The notes below the pieces were generated by a model. It was not told where the DNA came from. It did not search any database and saw nothing but the letters and a program-made list of their open reading frames with translations. Below, one piece after another: positions 1-7,533 of a DNA stretch of 32,682 bases. A program made the position numbers and the translations under genes. Source of the DNA: Ruminococcus sp. (GTDB lineage: Bacteria; Bacillota; Clostridia; Oscillospirales; Ruminococcaceae); assembly GCA_017542125.1 (NCBI GenBank), contig JAFXXU010000038.1, forward strand, positions 1 to 32,682, read 5' to 3'. Numbering within the stretch: position 1 is the stretch's first letter; the number at the start of each line of letters is the position of its first letter.

Positions 1-141
1 CCGGCTTATCCGTCATTATTACCGTGTCAACTTGTTGACACTATTCTCCTTGCCGGGCGCCAGCCCGCCTGCGTCGAATTTAGGCAATCTGACGAAAACC
101 TGGACTTCGCATCTGACGCACAGGGGTCGTGCGGTGTTGCC
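1..141 (+). repeat. MITE-like interspersed repeat, copy 1 (left end cut by window)
   Basis: This is the right-hand part of a repeat also present at 16767-16957 (same orientation) and 32529-32682 (inverted). It ends with TGCGGTGTTGCC, the inverted complement of the left end seen in the other copies. The 31-base core at 68-98 is identical in all three copies. A copy-specific perfect hairpin (GTGTCAAC-TT-GTTGACAC) sits at 24-41, where copies 2 and 3 have only a few bases. No reading frame for a transposase is present, so it is a non-autonomous element or a structured repeat. The left end lies outside the window. Confidence 0.85.
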
Positions 142-234
142 TATAAGAACAGCAAAGGCCGGAAAGCCAAATGCGGAGCATAGGCCGCGCCCTTGGAACC
201 GCGGTCTTCGCTCCGCGTTCGTTCTATTGGCTTA
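142..234. other. short intergenic stretch with one GC-rich hairpin
   Basis: No credible gene is seen between the repeat and the terminator of the nitrogen operon. Positions 195-220 can form a hairpin with CGCGG paired to CCGCG plus outer GAA/TTC pairs around one bulged C, with an 8-base loop. There is no T-run after it on either strand, so it is not a plain terminator. It could be part of another repeat or an RNA structure. Confidence 0.35.
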
Positions 235-278
235 TGCAAAAAAGGCAGCACCGCTTTGGTTTGGCGGTGCTGCCTTTG
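235..278 (-). terminator. intrinsic terminator of the glutamate synthase/glnA/ANTAR operon
   Basis: A 14-bp stem (241-254 paired with 264-277) surrounds a short loop. On the minus strand it is followed by a run of seven T. It lies just after the stop codon of the last operon gene at 288, as expected for the operon end. A T-rich stretch also follows on the plus strand, so it may act both ways. Confidence 0.88.
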
Positions 279-287
279 TTTGTTTTG

Positions 288-875
288 TTATTGCCCGCTT
301 GCGGCGATGATCTCTTCTGCGATCACTCGCTTCGGGACGCATCTGTCCATCGCCAGCTTCTCTATGCTGTGGTGGGCATCCTCTTCGCTTAGGCCTTTCT
401 CGGAGATGAGCAGCCATTTCGCACGGTTCACGAGCCGTATCTCCTGCATCTTATCCTCCAGCTTCACCGAGCGCTTTTCAAGGTTTTTCAGACGCTCGCA
501 GCTGCTCTCCAGCCAGTCGAAGGCCTGGGTGACGAGCTGACGCGGCGAGGGCTTGGGCAGGGTGTAGACCCCGTAGGGACAGACCTGCTCGAAGATCTCG
601 GTGTAGTATTCGTTCCGCACCAGCAGCAGTACCGAGGATCTGCTGCCCTGTGAGCGGTCTATCGCAAAGCGGAGGCCGTCATCGTCCGGCAGGGGAGAAT
701 TCACTATCAGAAAATCATATGCGGCGTCGTTGGCGGTGCGCTTAGCTGCACTTATGCTCTCAACGAGCTCGCTGCGGTAATACTGCCGCTCTGCCAGCAG
801 AGCTTTCAGGGACTCGTTGAATTTCGGCTGCGCCGAGACGGTCAGCACGCTGTATTGCCGTTCTTTAAGCTCCAT
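288..875 (-). CDS. ANTAR-domain antiterminator, NitR/GlnR type (pseudo-receiver + ANTAR)
   Basis: The 195-residue product has an N-terminal receiver-like domain (about 1-110), a coiled-coil linker rich in Leu/Glu/Lys (about 115-140) and a C-terminal ANTAR domain (about 140-192) with the typical pattern VNRAKWLLISEKG followed by a three-helix segment. ANTAR proteins bind paired hexaloop RNA hairpins and prevent formation of an intrinsic terminator. I chose the second ATG (875) because AAGGAG lies 7 bases before it, while the ATG at 881 is only one base from that site. It is the last gene of the nitrogen operon, 55 bases after glnA, like the nitR gene beside glnA in solventogenic clostridia. 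The receiver region keeps few acidic-pocket residues, so classical phosphorylation is uncertain. Likely targets are the hairpins at 7268-7287, 7436-7451 and 7534-7551 (inference). Confidence 0.9.
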   Translation of the reverse strand: MELKERQYSVLTVSAQPKFNESLKALLAERQYYRSELVESISAAKRTANDAAYDFLIVNSPLPDDDGLRFAIDRSQGSRSSVLLLVRNEYYTEIFEQVCPYGVYTLPKPSPRQLVTQAFDWLESSCERLKNLEKRSVKLEDKMQEIRLVNRAKWLLISEKGLSEEDAHHSIEKLAMDRCVPKRVIAEEIIAASGQ

Positions 876-930
876 TGGCATTCTCCTTTCCGGTTCGGAT
901 AACTGCCTGCGGCGGCAGGAAAGCGGCTCG

Positions 931-2139
931 TCAGCCGCAGTAGATACCGATCATTCTCTCGGGCAGACACTCGGCTATGAAGCTGCTGGATGCAGCCGCA
1001 CGCTTGGCCTCCTCGAGAGACATGGGAAGCGTTTCAAAGCCCCGGGTCGCCTGCTCGTCGGCCTTGAAGAGGTCAAGGTCAGCCACGGGCGGGAGGTAGA
1101 GCCCCTTCTTATAGCCGTAGAGGCCTGCATAGATCAGCAGCGTAAAGGCCAGATAGGGGTTCGCTGTGGGGTCGGGGGAGCGGAGCTCTGCACGCCTGTA
1201 CTCGCCTGTTGCGGCGGGGATCCTCACCAGCTGGGAGCGGTTCTCGCCGGACCAGGAGACGAACTTGGGCGCCTTATTGCTGCCGAAGCGGCGGTAGCTC
1301 TGCTCGGTGGGGTTCAAAAACAGGGTCATAGCCTTGATATGTTCAAGTATCCCCGCGATGACCGAGGGCAGTATGATATGGTTCTTATCCTCCTTGACGG
1401 AGATATTTATGTGGAAGCCGTTGCCCGGCTTATCGGCCAGGGGCTTCGGTGAGAAATCAGCGCAGAGGCCGTTCTGATGAGCCACGGTCTTTACCACGGT
1501 GCGGAAGGCCATGGCGTCGTCGGCGGCACGGAGGGCGTCGCCGTAACGGAAATCTATCTCGTTCTGACCCGGCCCCTCCTCGTGGTGGGAGCTTTCGGGG
1601 GAGATGCCCATTTTTTCGAGGGTCAGGCAGATCTGCCTGCGGATGTTCTCGCCCTTATCATCGGGGGCGATATCCATATAGCCTGCGCGGTCATAGGGGA
1701 TGGTAGTGGGGTTATCGTGCTCATCCAGCTTGAAGAGGTAGAACTCCAGCTCAGAGCCGAAGGAGAACTGGAGCCCTTCCTTGGCTGCTTCCTTGACAGC
1801 TCCCGCAAGGAGGCTGCGGGTATCGCACTCAAAGGGCTTGCCGTCGGGCTGCTTTATGGAGCAGAACATCCTTACGACCCTGCCGTGCTCGGGTCTCCAG
1901 GGGAGGACCGAGAGGGTATCGGGGTCGGGGAAGAGCAGCAGATCGGAGCGGGCTTCGTTGGCAAAGCCGCGGACTGCCGAGGCATCGAAGCCGATGCCCT
2001 GCTCAAATGCCCTTTTCAGCTCCGAGGGCATGATAGAGATGTTCTTCTGCCCGCCGAAGGCATCACAGAAAGCGAGGCGTATGAACTTTACGTCCTCCTC
2101 CTGGCAGTATTCGATTATCTCATCGGCTGTGTAGTCCAT
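931..2139 (-). CDS. glnA: glutamine synthetase type I, short form
   Basis: This enzyme joins ammonia to glutamate using ATP. The 402-residue product carries the GS signatures in order: FGSELEFYLF, HHEEGPGQNEIDFRYGDA, GNGFHINIS, the NRSQLVRIP active-site segment and ELRSPDPTANPYLAF. It starts at an ATG 6 bases after GGAGG. Bacterial type I enzymes are usually about 440-470 residues. This one ends at ECLPERMIGIYCG, about where others continue for another 20-40 residues, and the adenylylation tyrosine region is absent. It sits 19 bases after the GXGXG subunit gene, so it is co-made with glutamate synthase, which would use its product. A second, unrelated GS (glnN) lies on the other side of the divergent promoter. 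It could be a glutamine-synthetase-like ligase with another substrate, but the operon favours true GS. Confidence 0.9.
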   Translation of the reverse strand: MDYTADEIIEYCQEEDVKFIRLAFCDAFGGQKNISIMPSELKRAFEQGIGFDASAVRGFANEARSDLLLFPDPDTLSVLPWRPEHGRVVRMFCSIKQPDGKPFECDTRSLLAGAVKEAAKEGLQFSFGSELEFYLFKLDEHDNPTTIPYDRAGYMDIAPDDKGENIRRQICLTLEKMGISPESSHHEEGPGQNEIDFRYGDALRAADDAMAFRTVVKTVAHQNGLCADFSPKPLADKPGNGFHINISVKEDKNHIILPSVIAGILEHIKAMTLFLNPTEQSYRRFGSNKAPKFVSWSGENRSQLVRIPAATGEYRRAELRSPDPTANPYLAFTLLIYAGLYGYKKGLYLPPVADLDLFKADEQATRGFETLPMSLEEAKRAAASSSFIAECLPERMIGIYCG

Positions 2140-2158
2140 ACGGTACCTCCGTTATCTG

Positions 2159-2878
2159 TCAGTTTGCGACATACATCTGTCGGTAGGGGTTGCTGCTGTC
2201 TGGCGTTACCACGGTAAAGGGTGCGTCCAGCAGCTCATCCAGCTTATGGCCGAAATAGAAGCAGAAGCGCCTCAGATAGTGGGCGATCTCTTCAAGATCC
2301 TCGCTGCCGGCGGGGCGGGTGTGGACCTGGTGAGGGAAGTGGATCCCCTTGCATTCGGAGCGAAGATACATCTTGCCGCCGTGCATACCCGTGGTTGGGA
2401 AGTTGCCGACTATGGGCTTGCCGTCGGTATTGAGACCGAGGACGATGATGACTCCGCCCGCCTGATATTCTCCGAGAAAGCTGCCGGCTCTCCCTCCTAT
2501 AACGAGGGCGGGCTGCTTTTCCTTATAAGCCTTCATATGTATTCCTGCGCGGTAGCCTGCGTTGCCCTGGACGTAGATACGTCCGCCGCGCATTGCGTAA
2601 CCCACAGCGTCACCCACATTGCCGTGGATGACGATGGTGCCGTCGTTCATAGTATCGCCCACGGCGTCCTGGGCGTTGCCCATTACCTCGATCTTGGCGC
2701 CGTTGAGGTAGGCGCCCAAAGCGTTGCCGGGTATCCCGCTGACGGTGACGGTCTTATCGGAGATGCCTGCGGCTAAAAACCTCTGCCCCAGGCAGTCGGT
2801 GATAGTGCAGCTCCCGCGGGCTGCTCTCAGGGTCTCGTTGAGCTCGCGGTAATCGAGCCCTGTTGCATTTATGTTCAT
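2159..2878 (-). CDS. glutamate synthase GXGXG (beta-helix) subunit
   Basis: The 239-residue protein matches the C-terminal right-handed beta-helix domain of glutamate synthase large subunit, here as a free polypeptide. Repeated glycine turns are visible (GNALGAYLNGA, GNAQDAVGDTM, GNVGDAVGYAMRGG, GNAGYRAG), followed by GGKMYLRSEC and an HKLDELL segment. In fused GltB this domain packs against the synthase domain and supports the ammonia channel. The related FwdC subunit of formylmethanofuran dehydrogenase shares the fold, but the neighbouring synthase and glutaminase genes settle the role. The ATG overlaps the stop of the FAD gene by one base (TAATG), and GGAGG lies 9 bases before it. Confidence 0.9.
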   Translation of the reverse strand: MNINATGLDYRELNETLRAARGSCTITDCLGQRFLAAGISDKTVTVSGIPGNALGAYLNGAKIEVMGNAQDAVGDTMNDGTIVIHGNVGDAVGYAMRGGRIYVQGNAGYRAGIHMKAYKEKQPALVIGGRAGSFLGEYQAGGVIIVLGLNTDGKPIVGNFPTTGMHGGKMYLRSECKGIHFPHQVHTRPAGSEDLEEIAHYLRRFCFYFGHKLDELLDAPFTVVTPDSSNPYRQMYVAN

Positions 2879-4113
2879 TATACCACACCTCCCAGCTTTT
2901 TGCTACGCTTTTCAGCAGAAAAAATTGCCAATGAGGGAAATTTTTTCATTTCCGCAATACTTTCTTCATCAAGTTCGGTCTTTTCACGCACCAGAGAGGT
3001 ATAGACGCCTGCGCGGCACACATCACCGATGAGCATATAGCCGCAGAGCCTGCCTTCCTTGATGAACAGCCTTTTGATACCGCCCTCGGTCTTCTGCTGG
3101 CTCATCTCGGCGTCCTCGGGGTAGCTGCCCGCAGTGGCGCAATGGAGGCCGAAGAAGCCGATGGAGTTCATAGGCACGGCGTTATCGAAGACCTCGGAGC
3201 CGCCTGCCATATTCACGCCGGCGCAGTGGCCCTGCATATAGGCGTTGGGGAGTATGGCGAGGACGCGGTTCTGGCCGATGGAGCTGTCAAAGCCCTCGGC
3301 GCAGTCGCCGGCGGCGAAGATATCAGGGGTGGTGGTGCGCATATCCGTGCCCACCACGATGCCTCTGTTCACCTTGCAGTCAGCCTGCTTTGCAAGCTCG
3401 GTCTCGGCTCTTACGCCCACAGCCAGCACCAGGATGTCAAACTCAACCTCGGCTCCGCTCTTCATAAAGGCCTTGCTGCCCTCGAAGCGGACGGCGGTGT
3501 CTCCCAGCATAAAGGAGATGCCGTTTTCTTCCAGCCTGTGCTGCATAAGAGCGGCACACTCGCTGTCGAGTATGGAGGAGAGGACTCTGTCAGCCAGGTC
3601 GCAGACGGTGATGCTGCCAACTCTTTCGGCGATGCCCTCGGCGCATTTGAGGCCGATAAGACCTGCGCCCACGATCAGTACCCGGGCGCTCTTATCGAGA
3701 GCCTTTTCAAGAGCCAGGCTGTCGTCAAGGGTCATAAAGGTGAACTTCTTCTCCACCGTATCCAGCCCCTCAAAGGGAGGAACGAAGGGGGATGAGCCGG
3801 TGCAGAGGCAGAGCTTATCGTAGAAGAGGCGCTTCTTGTTTTCAAGTGTTACCGACATCTTCTTGGTATCGACTTTAACGGCTCTGCCGTATATCAGGTT
3901 GACGTTGTTTTTCTCGTAGAAATCCTCGGGGCGGTAGCGCATTTTTTCAAGGGTGGTCTTGCCCTCGAGGTAATAGGAGATGAGTGGGCGGGAATAAACG
4001 TGGTGCTCCTCCCCGGAGACCACGGTGATATTGCCGTCGGGGTCGGTGCTGCGGATGCCCTCGATGCAGCCCACAGCTGCCGTGCCGTTACCGATGATTA
4101 GATATTCAGCCAT
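2878..4113 (-). CDS. NAD(P)/FAD-dependent oxidoreductase subunit of the split glutamate synthase
   Basis: The 411-residue product is a two-dinucleotide-domain flavoprotein of the nitrite-reductase/rubredoxin-reductase kind. The FAD-binding GNGTAAVGC lies at the N-terminus (about residues 8-16), a second nucleotide motif GAGLIGLKCAE near residue 150, and the FAD ribityl motif IFAAGDCAEG near residue 270. It probably passes electrons from NAD(P)H through the ferredoxin subunit to the synthase. I chose the ATG at 4113, 8 bases after GAGAGG. A GTG at 4122 would overlap the ferredoxin stop as GTGA but sits only 2 bases from AGGAG. The protein is not the usual GltD small subunit, which has its own N-terminal Fe-S domain. 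Here that function is on a separate gene. Confidence 0.87.
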   Translation of the reverse strand: MAEYLIIGNGTAAVGCIEGIRSTDPDGNITVVSGEEHHVYSRPLISYYLEGKTTLEKMRYRPEDFYEKNNVNLIYGRAVKVDTKKMSVTLENKKRLFYDKLCLCTGSSPFVPPFEGLDTVEKKFTFMTLDDSLALEKALDKSARVLIVGAGLIGLKCAEGIAERVGSITVCDLADRVLSSILDSECAALMQHRLEENGISFMLGDTAVRFEGSKAFMKSGAEVEFDILVLAVGVRAETELAKQADCKVNRGIVVGTDMRTTTPDIFAAGDCAEGFDSSIGQNRVLAILPNAYMQGHCAGVNMAGGSEVFDNAVPMNSIGFFGLHCATAGSYPEDAEMSQQKTEGGIKRLFIKEGRLCGYMLIGDVCRAGVYTSLVREKTELDEESIAEMKKFPSLAIFSAEKRSKKLGGVV

Positions 4114-4118
4114 CTCTC

Positions 4119-4547
4119 TCACCTCTCCTCATAAACTATGGCGTTGTTGGGGCAGCCCGCAGCGCAGGCGGGAGCTCCGCAGCTGTTCTCGAGACAGAGC
4201 TCGCATTTCTGAGCTGCGCCGGAGGGTCCGGGAGCTACTGCTCCGTAGGGACATACCAGCACGCAGGTCAGGCAGCCGACGCATTTCTCACGGTCTATCT
4301 TGACGGTGCCGTCCACCTTGGAAATGGCTCCGGCGATGCAGCTCTTTACGCAGATAGGGTCGGTGCAGTGCCGGCAGGAGACGGCGTAATGGATCTTTCC
4401 GCTGTCCTCGACGTGGATCCTGGGGAATATGGGCTTGTCCCTAAGAGCCTTGGCCATATCCGAGAGCCCGGAATTGGCGAAGGCGCAGTTGTATTCGCAG
4501 AGATGACAGCCCAGACACCACTGCTCGTTTACATATACTCTTTTCAT
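4119..4547 (-). CDS. four-cluster 4Fe-4S ferredoxin subunit
   Basis: The 142-residue protein holds 17 cysteines in four groups: C11/14/17/21, C58/61/66/70, C89/92/95/99 and C115/118/123/128/132. This is the HycB/DmsB-type layout that binds up to four [4Fe-4S] clusters. No signal peptide or membrane segment is seen, so it is cytoplasmic. It lies between the synthase gene (14 bases upstream in the operon) and the FAD oxidoreductase gene (5 bases downstream), so it probably wires the flavoprotein to the synthase. The start has AAGGAGG about 9 bases before it. Similar proteins serve formate dehydrogenases and aldehyde oxidoreductases, and use with another partner cannot be excluded. Confidence 0.9.
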   Translation of the reverse strand: MKRVYVNEQWCLGCHLCEYNCAFANSGLSDMAKALRDKPIFPRIHVEDSGKIHYAVSCRHCTDPICVKSCIAGAISKVDGTVKIDREKCVGCLTCVLVCPYGAVAPGPSGAAQKCELCLENSCGAPACAAGCPNNAIVYEER

Positions 4548-4561
4548 AGTGATGTCCCTCC

Positions 4562-6067
4562 TTATTCGCCTGCGTGGGAGATACCCAGTATCGAAAGCTC
4601 TTTCTCGGTGAGGCCCACGCCGCGGAGCATCAGCCTGTTGCCGCGGAGGCTCTCGATGGAGTTGATACCCATACCGCCCATGAGCTCCTTGATCTCGTGC
4701 CTCCAGGCGTCCATAAGATTGACCAGCCTGCGGGAGCCCATATCCGGGTTGAGGCGCTTAACAAGCTCGGGATCCTGGGTGGCTATGCCCCAGTTGCACT
4801 TGCCGCTCTGGCAGGTGCGGCAGAGGTGGCAGCCCAGTGCCAGCAGAGCAGCGGTAGCCACATAGACTGCATCGGCACCCAAAGCTACTGCTTTTACCAC
4901 ATCCGCTGCCGAGCGGACGCTTCCGCCCACTACGAGGGAGACGTTATTGCGTATGCCCTCGTCACGGAGGCGCTGATCGACGGAGGCGAGAGCCAGCTCG
5001 ATGGGTATGCCCACGTTGTCCCTGATACGGGTAGGGGCGGCGCCGGTGCCGCCGCGGAAGCCGTCGATGGCGATTATATCCGCGCCGCTGCGGGCGATGC
5101 CGCTGGCGATAGCTGCGATGTTATGGACAGCCGCTACCTTTACGATAACGGGCTTTTTGTACTCGGTGGCTTCCTTGAGGGAGAACACCAGCTGCCTCAG
5201 ATCCTCTATGGAGTAGATATCGTGGTGAGGTGCGGGAGAGATAGCGTCGGAGCCTTCGGGGATCATACGGGTGCGGGAAACGTCGCCCACGATCTTGGCA
5301 CCGGGAAGATGCCCGCCGATACCGGGCTTTGCTCCCTGACCCATTTTGATCTCAACGGCAGCCGCAGCCTCGAGATAATCCTTGTGAACGCCGAAGCGCC
5401 CCGAGGCTACCTGTACCACGGTATTGGGGCCGTAAACGTAGAAGTCCTCGTGGAGACCGCCCTCACCGGTGTTGTAGCAGATGCCCAGCTCGGTAGCCGC
5501 TCGCGCCAGAGAGGCGTGGGCGTTGTAGCTGATGGAGCCGTAGCTCATAGCCGAGAACATTACGGGCATCGAGAGCTCCAGCTGGGGGGCGATCTCGGTG
5601 ATGAGCTCGCCGTTGGCATTGCGCCTGATCTTATCCGGCTTCTTGCCTAAGAACACCTTGGTCTCCATAGGCTCGCGGAGGGGGTCTATGGGAGGGTTTG
5701 TTACCTGGGAGGCATTTATCAGTATCTTGTCCCAATACACGGGCAGGGGCTTGGGGTTGCCCATGGAGGACAGCAGCACGCCGCCGCTGTTGGCCTGCTT
5801 GTAGATCTCCTTGATGGTCTCGTCAGACCAGTTGGCGTTCTCACGGAGGCGGCAGTCGCTCTTGACTATTTTCAGCGCGTGGGTGGGGCAGAGGGAAACG
5901 CACCTCTGGCAATTGACGCACTTTGCCTCGTCCGAGATCATTATGCCCAGATCGGGGTCGAAGCGGTGTACCTCATTGGCGCACTGCCTTTCACAGACGC
6001 GGCATTTGATGCAGCGGTTCTCGTTGCGAACCACCTCAAATTCGGGATATATGTAATGCTCCTTCAT
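4562..6067 (-). CDS. gltB: glutamate synthase, FMN/Fe-S synthase subunit with N-terminal ferredoxin domain
   Basis: The subunit makes glutamate from 2-oxoglutarate and channelled ammonia. The 501-residue protein starts with two CxxCxxCxxxC clusters (C19-C29 and C50-C60). An FMN-binding TIM barrel follows, with MSYGSISYNAHASL, NTGEGG, KMGQGAKPGIGG and IDGFRGGTGAAPT, and then the Fe-S motif GCHLCRTCQSGKC near residue 415. This is the short, archaeal-type synthase. The glutaminase and beta-helix domains fused in proteobacterial GltB are encoded separately here. The ATG overlaps the preceding stop by one base (TGATG), which fits translational coupling. Confidence 0.95.
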   Translation of the reverse strand: MKEHYIYPEFEVVRNENRCIKCRVCERQCANEVHRFDPDLGIMISDEAKCVNCQRCVSLCPTHALKIVKSDCRLRENANWSDETIKEIYKQANSGGVLLSSMGNPKPLPVYWDKILINASQVTNPPIDPLREPMETKVFLGKKPDKIRRNANGELITEIAPQLELSMPVMFSAMSYGSISYNAHASLARAATELGICYNTGEGGLHEDFYVYGPNTVVQVASGRFGVHKDYLEAAAAVEIKMGQGAKPGIGGHLPGAKIVGDVSRTRMIPEGSDAISPAPHHDIYSIEDLRQLVFSLKEATEYKKPVIVKVAAVHNIAAIASGIARSGADIIAIDGFRGGTGAAPTRIRDNVGIPIELALASVDQRLRDEGIRNNVSLVVGGSVRSAADVVKAVALGADAVYVATAALLALGCHLCRTCQSGKCNWGIATQDPELVKRLNPDMGSRRLVNLMDAWRHEIKELMGGMGINSIESLRGNRLMLRGVGLTEKELSILGISHAGE

Positions 6068-7158
6068 CAGAACTTGCCCTCCTTGACTCTGACGATTACC
6101 GGTTCTCCGCCTGCGGGTGCGTAGAGGTTCTCGGCGTCGGGCTCCATGACCCTGATCGCAGCCTCTTCGCTGGCGATGAATACCTTATCGTTCTTTTCGG
6201 CAGTGACCATACTGCGCAGCTTTAAGCGGTCGTTTAATGCCATAAGGCCGCCGTTCCAGCCGTAGACTATGGAGAAAGGCCCGGTTATCAGCAGGCTGGG
6301 GAACACCGTCCGCAGGAATGTGAGCTTCTCCTTTTCCTTCTCGGGCTTGGCGTTGATCGTTGACCAGAAGGGCGCCGCGATGACTGAGGCTGCCTCCTCT
6401 AAGGTAAGACCCTGACGGCGCAGCAGATAGTCTAAGATGTAGGTGATGACCTCGGTATCTGTCTGCAGAGTGCATTTGTAGCCGAACATCTCTATATAGC
6501 GGCGGTTGGCATCGTAGGAGGATATCTCGCCGTTATGGACTATGGATGAATCCAGCAGGGAGAAGGGGTGAGCGCCGCCCCACCAGCCGGGGGTGTTGGT
6601 CGGGTAACGGCCGTGAGCCGTCCAGGAATAGCCCTCGTACTCTTCAAGGCGGTAGAAGACTCCCACGTCCTCGGGGTAGCCCACAGCCTTGAAGCAGCCC
6701 ATATTCTTACCGCTGGAGAAGACGTAAGCGCCGTTCATCTCGGTGTTGATCTTCATAACCGTGCGGGCGGTGAACTCGTTTTCATCCACCTGCTCGGAGG
6801 CCATTACCGAGGTGAGGGGAGCGCAGAAGTAGCGCCAGATGATAGGCTCGTCGGTGATCTGGGGGATCTTGCGGGTGGGTATCAGCTCGCCCTTGACTAC
6901 CTCGAACCTTTCCTTTAAATAAGCCTCGCACTCCTTGCGGGTGGAGCGGTGGTCGAAGAAGATGTGGAAAGCGAACAGATCCTTGTATTCGGGATATATG
7001 CCGTAGGCGGCGAAGCCTCCGCCCAGACCGTTTGAACGGTCGTGCATGGGCTTCATCGAGTTGTAGATGACATCACCCGTAATGCCCTTGCCGTCCCTTG
7101 ATATCACAGCCGCGATCGCACAGCCTGACGGTATGCGAACCTCGCCCTCTCTTTTCAT
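6067..7158 (-). CDS. glutamate synthase glutaminase subunit (class II amidotransferase)
   Basis: This 363-residue protein is the Ntn-hydrolase part of glutamate synthase, releasing ammonia from glutamine. Visible features are a cysteine near the N-terminus (SGCAIAAVIS), HGRYPTNTPGWWGGAHPF, the oxyanion-hole segment HNGEISSY and TDTEVITYILDYLL. I placed the start at the ATG at 7158 because AAGGAG lies about 9 bases before it. The longer frame to 7239 adds 27 unlikely residues that run through the leader terminator. It is the first gene of the operon. The nucleophilic cysteine is not directly after Met as in PurF or AsnB but a few residues inside, as is usual for the archaeal-type stand-alone subunit. 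Confidence 0.92.
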   Translation of the reverse strand: MKREGEVRIPSGCAIAAVISRDGKGITGDVIYNSMKPMHDRSNGLGGGFAAYGIYPEYKDLFAFHIFFDHRSTRKECEAYLKERFEVVKGELIPTRKIPQITDEPIIWRYFCAPLTSVMASEQVDENEFTARTVMKINTEMNGAYVFSSGKNMGCFKAVGYPEDVGVFYRLEEYEGYSWTAHGRYPTNTPGWWGGAHPFSLLDSSIVHNGEISSYDANRRYIEMFGYKCTLQTDTEVITYILDYLLRRQGLTLEEAASVIAAPFWSTINAKPEKEKEKLTFLRTVFPSLLITGPFSIVYGWNGGLMALNDRLKLRSMVTAEKNDKVFIASEEAAIRVMEPDAENLYAPAGGEPVIVRVKEGKF

Positions 7159-7207
7159 AGCGTTCACTCCTTGATATAAATGTACATTGAATAACAGCTT
7201 CAGAAAA

Positions 7208-7276
7208 TAAAAAAAGCGTACATTCCACCGACCCATCACGCAAAACCCGCAGAATGGGGAGATATGGAATGAACGC
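7208..7276 (-). terminator. leader terminator (attenuator) of the glutamate synthase operon
   Basis: On the minus strand, 7265-7276 pairs with 7216-7227 in 11 of 12 positions, and a T-rich run follows (complement of 7204-7215). It lies between the promoter and the first gene, so transcription must read through it. Its ascending arm shares bases with the hexaloop hairpin at 7268-7287, so the two structures exclude each other. Confidence 0.85.
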
Positions 7277-7287
7277 CATTGCTCATT
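7268..7287 (-). promoter_or_regulatory. candidate ANTAR target hairpin in the glutamate synthase leader
   Basis: Read on the minus strand, AAUGAGC and GUUCAUU form a 7-bp stem (one G-U pair) around the hexaloop AAUGGC. ANTAR targets are described as hairpins with six-base loops having A at loop position 1 and G at position 4, and this loop fits. It begins at about the predicted transcript start. The 3' arm and part of the loop are also the ascending arm of the following terminator. I did not find a clear second hexaloop hairpin before the terminator. Confidence 0.65.
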
Positions 7288-7294
7288 TGCAAGT

Positions 7295-7323
7295 ATTATA
7301 TCCTAAAAATTCATTTCTGTCAA
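7295..7323 (-). promoter_or_regulatory. sigma-A promoter of the glutamate synthase operon
   Basis: On the minus strand a perfect TTGACA (7318-7323) is followed after 17 bases by a perfect TATAAT (7295-7300). The start of transcription should be near 7288, giving a leader of about 130 bases. It points away from the glnN promoter at 7397, so the two nitrogen units are divergent. Confidence 0.92.
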
Positions 7324-7396
7324 TAGAATTATGCAAGTTTGTGAAAATAATGCAAGATTTGTTGTGAGATTATGCAGATATTTGTCGGAAACGTAC

Positions 7397-7425
7397 TTGA
7401 CAAAGTCAAAAAGATAGTGTATAAT
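7397..7425 (+). promoter_or_regulatory. sigma-A promoter of glnN
   Basis: TTGACA at 7397-7402 and TATAAT at 7420-7425 are both perfect and separated by 17 bases. Transcription should start near 7432, leaving a leader of about 190 bases with two terminator-like hairpins. Because both divergent promoters are consensus, control is expected after initiation. Confidence 0.92.
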
Positions 7426-7435
7426 ACAAAGCATA

Positions 7436-7451
7436 GAGGCAAGGACGTCTC
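7436..7451 (+). promoter_or_regulatory. candidate ANTAR target hairpin 1 in the glnN leader
   Basis: GAGGC and GUCUC form a 5-bp stem (one G-U pair) around the hexaloop AAGGAC, with A at loop position 1 and G at position 4. It starts a few bases after the predicted transcript start. The loop and 3' arm overlap the ascending arm of the terminator at 7440-7491. A second stem (GCACC/GGUGC, 7457-7471) follows, but its loop is five bases (GAUGA), so the second half of a canonical pair is doubtful. Confidence 0.65.
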
Positions 7452-7491
7452 CCAGGGCACCGATGAGGTGCAGGGCGTCCTTGTCTTTTTT
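7440..7491 (+). terminator. first leader terminator (attenuator) before glnN
   Basis: CAAGGACG (7440-7447) pairs with CGTCCTTG (7476-7483), with further pairing inside, and TCTTTTTT follows. It lies about 130 bases before the glnN start codon, between promoter and gene, so it should stop most transcripts unless antitermination occurs. Confidence 0.88.
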
Positions 7492-7533
7492 GGTTGTTAT
7501 ACTTTTATTACAGCCTTTTTCGATATTTTTGAT

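Noticed and set aside
4873-5650. Long open frames opposite the glutamate synthase, glnA, glnN and other genes
   Set aside because: They lie antisense to clearly conserved genes, have Ala/Gly/Val-rich shadow composition and lack ribosome binding sites. They arise from high GC at third codon positions.
7073-7279. Minus-strand open frame starting ATG inside the glutamate synthase leader, possible leader peptide
   Set aside because: No ribosome binding site is seen, the frame runs through the terminator and into the first gene in another frame, and it has no run of codons for one amino acid as in classical attenuators.
7457-7471. GCACC/GGUGC hairpin as the second half of a canonical ANTAR pair in the first glnN module
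   Set aside because: Its loop is five bases (GAUGA) and lacks the A1/G4 hexaloop pattern, so I do not count it as a matching second hairpin.
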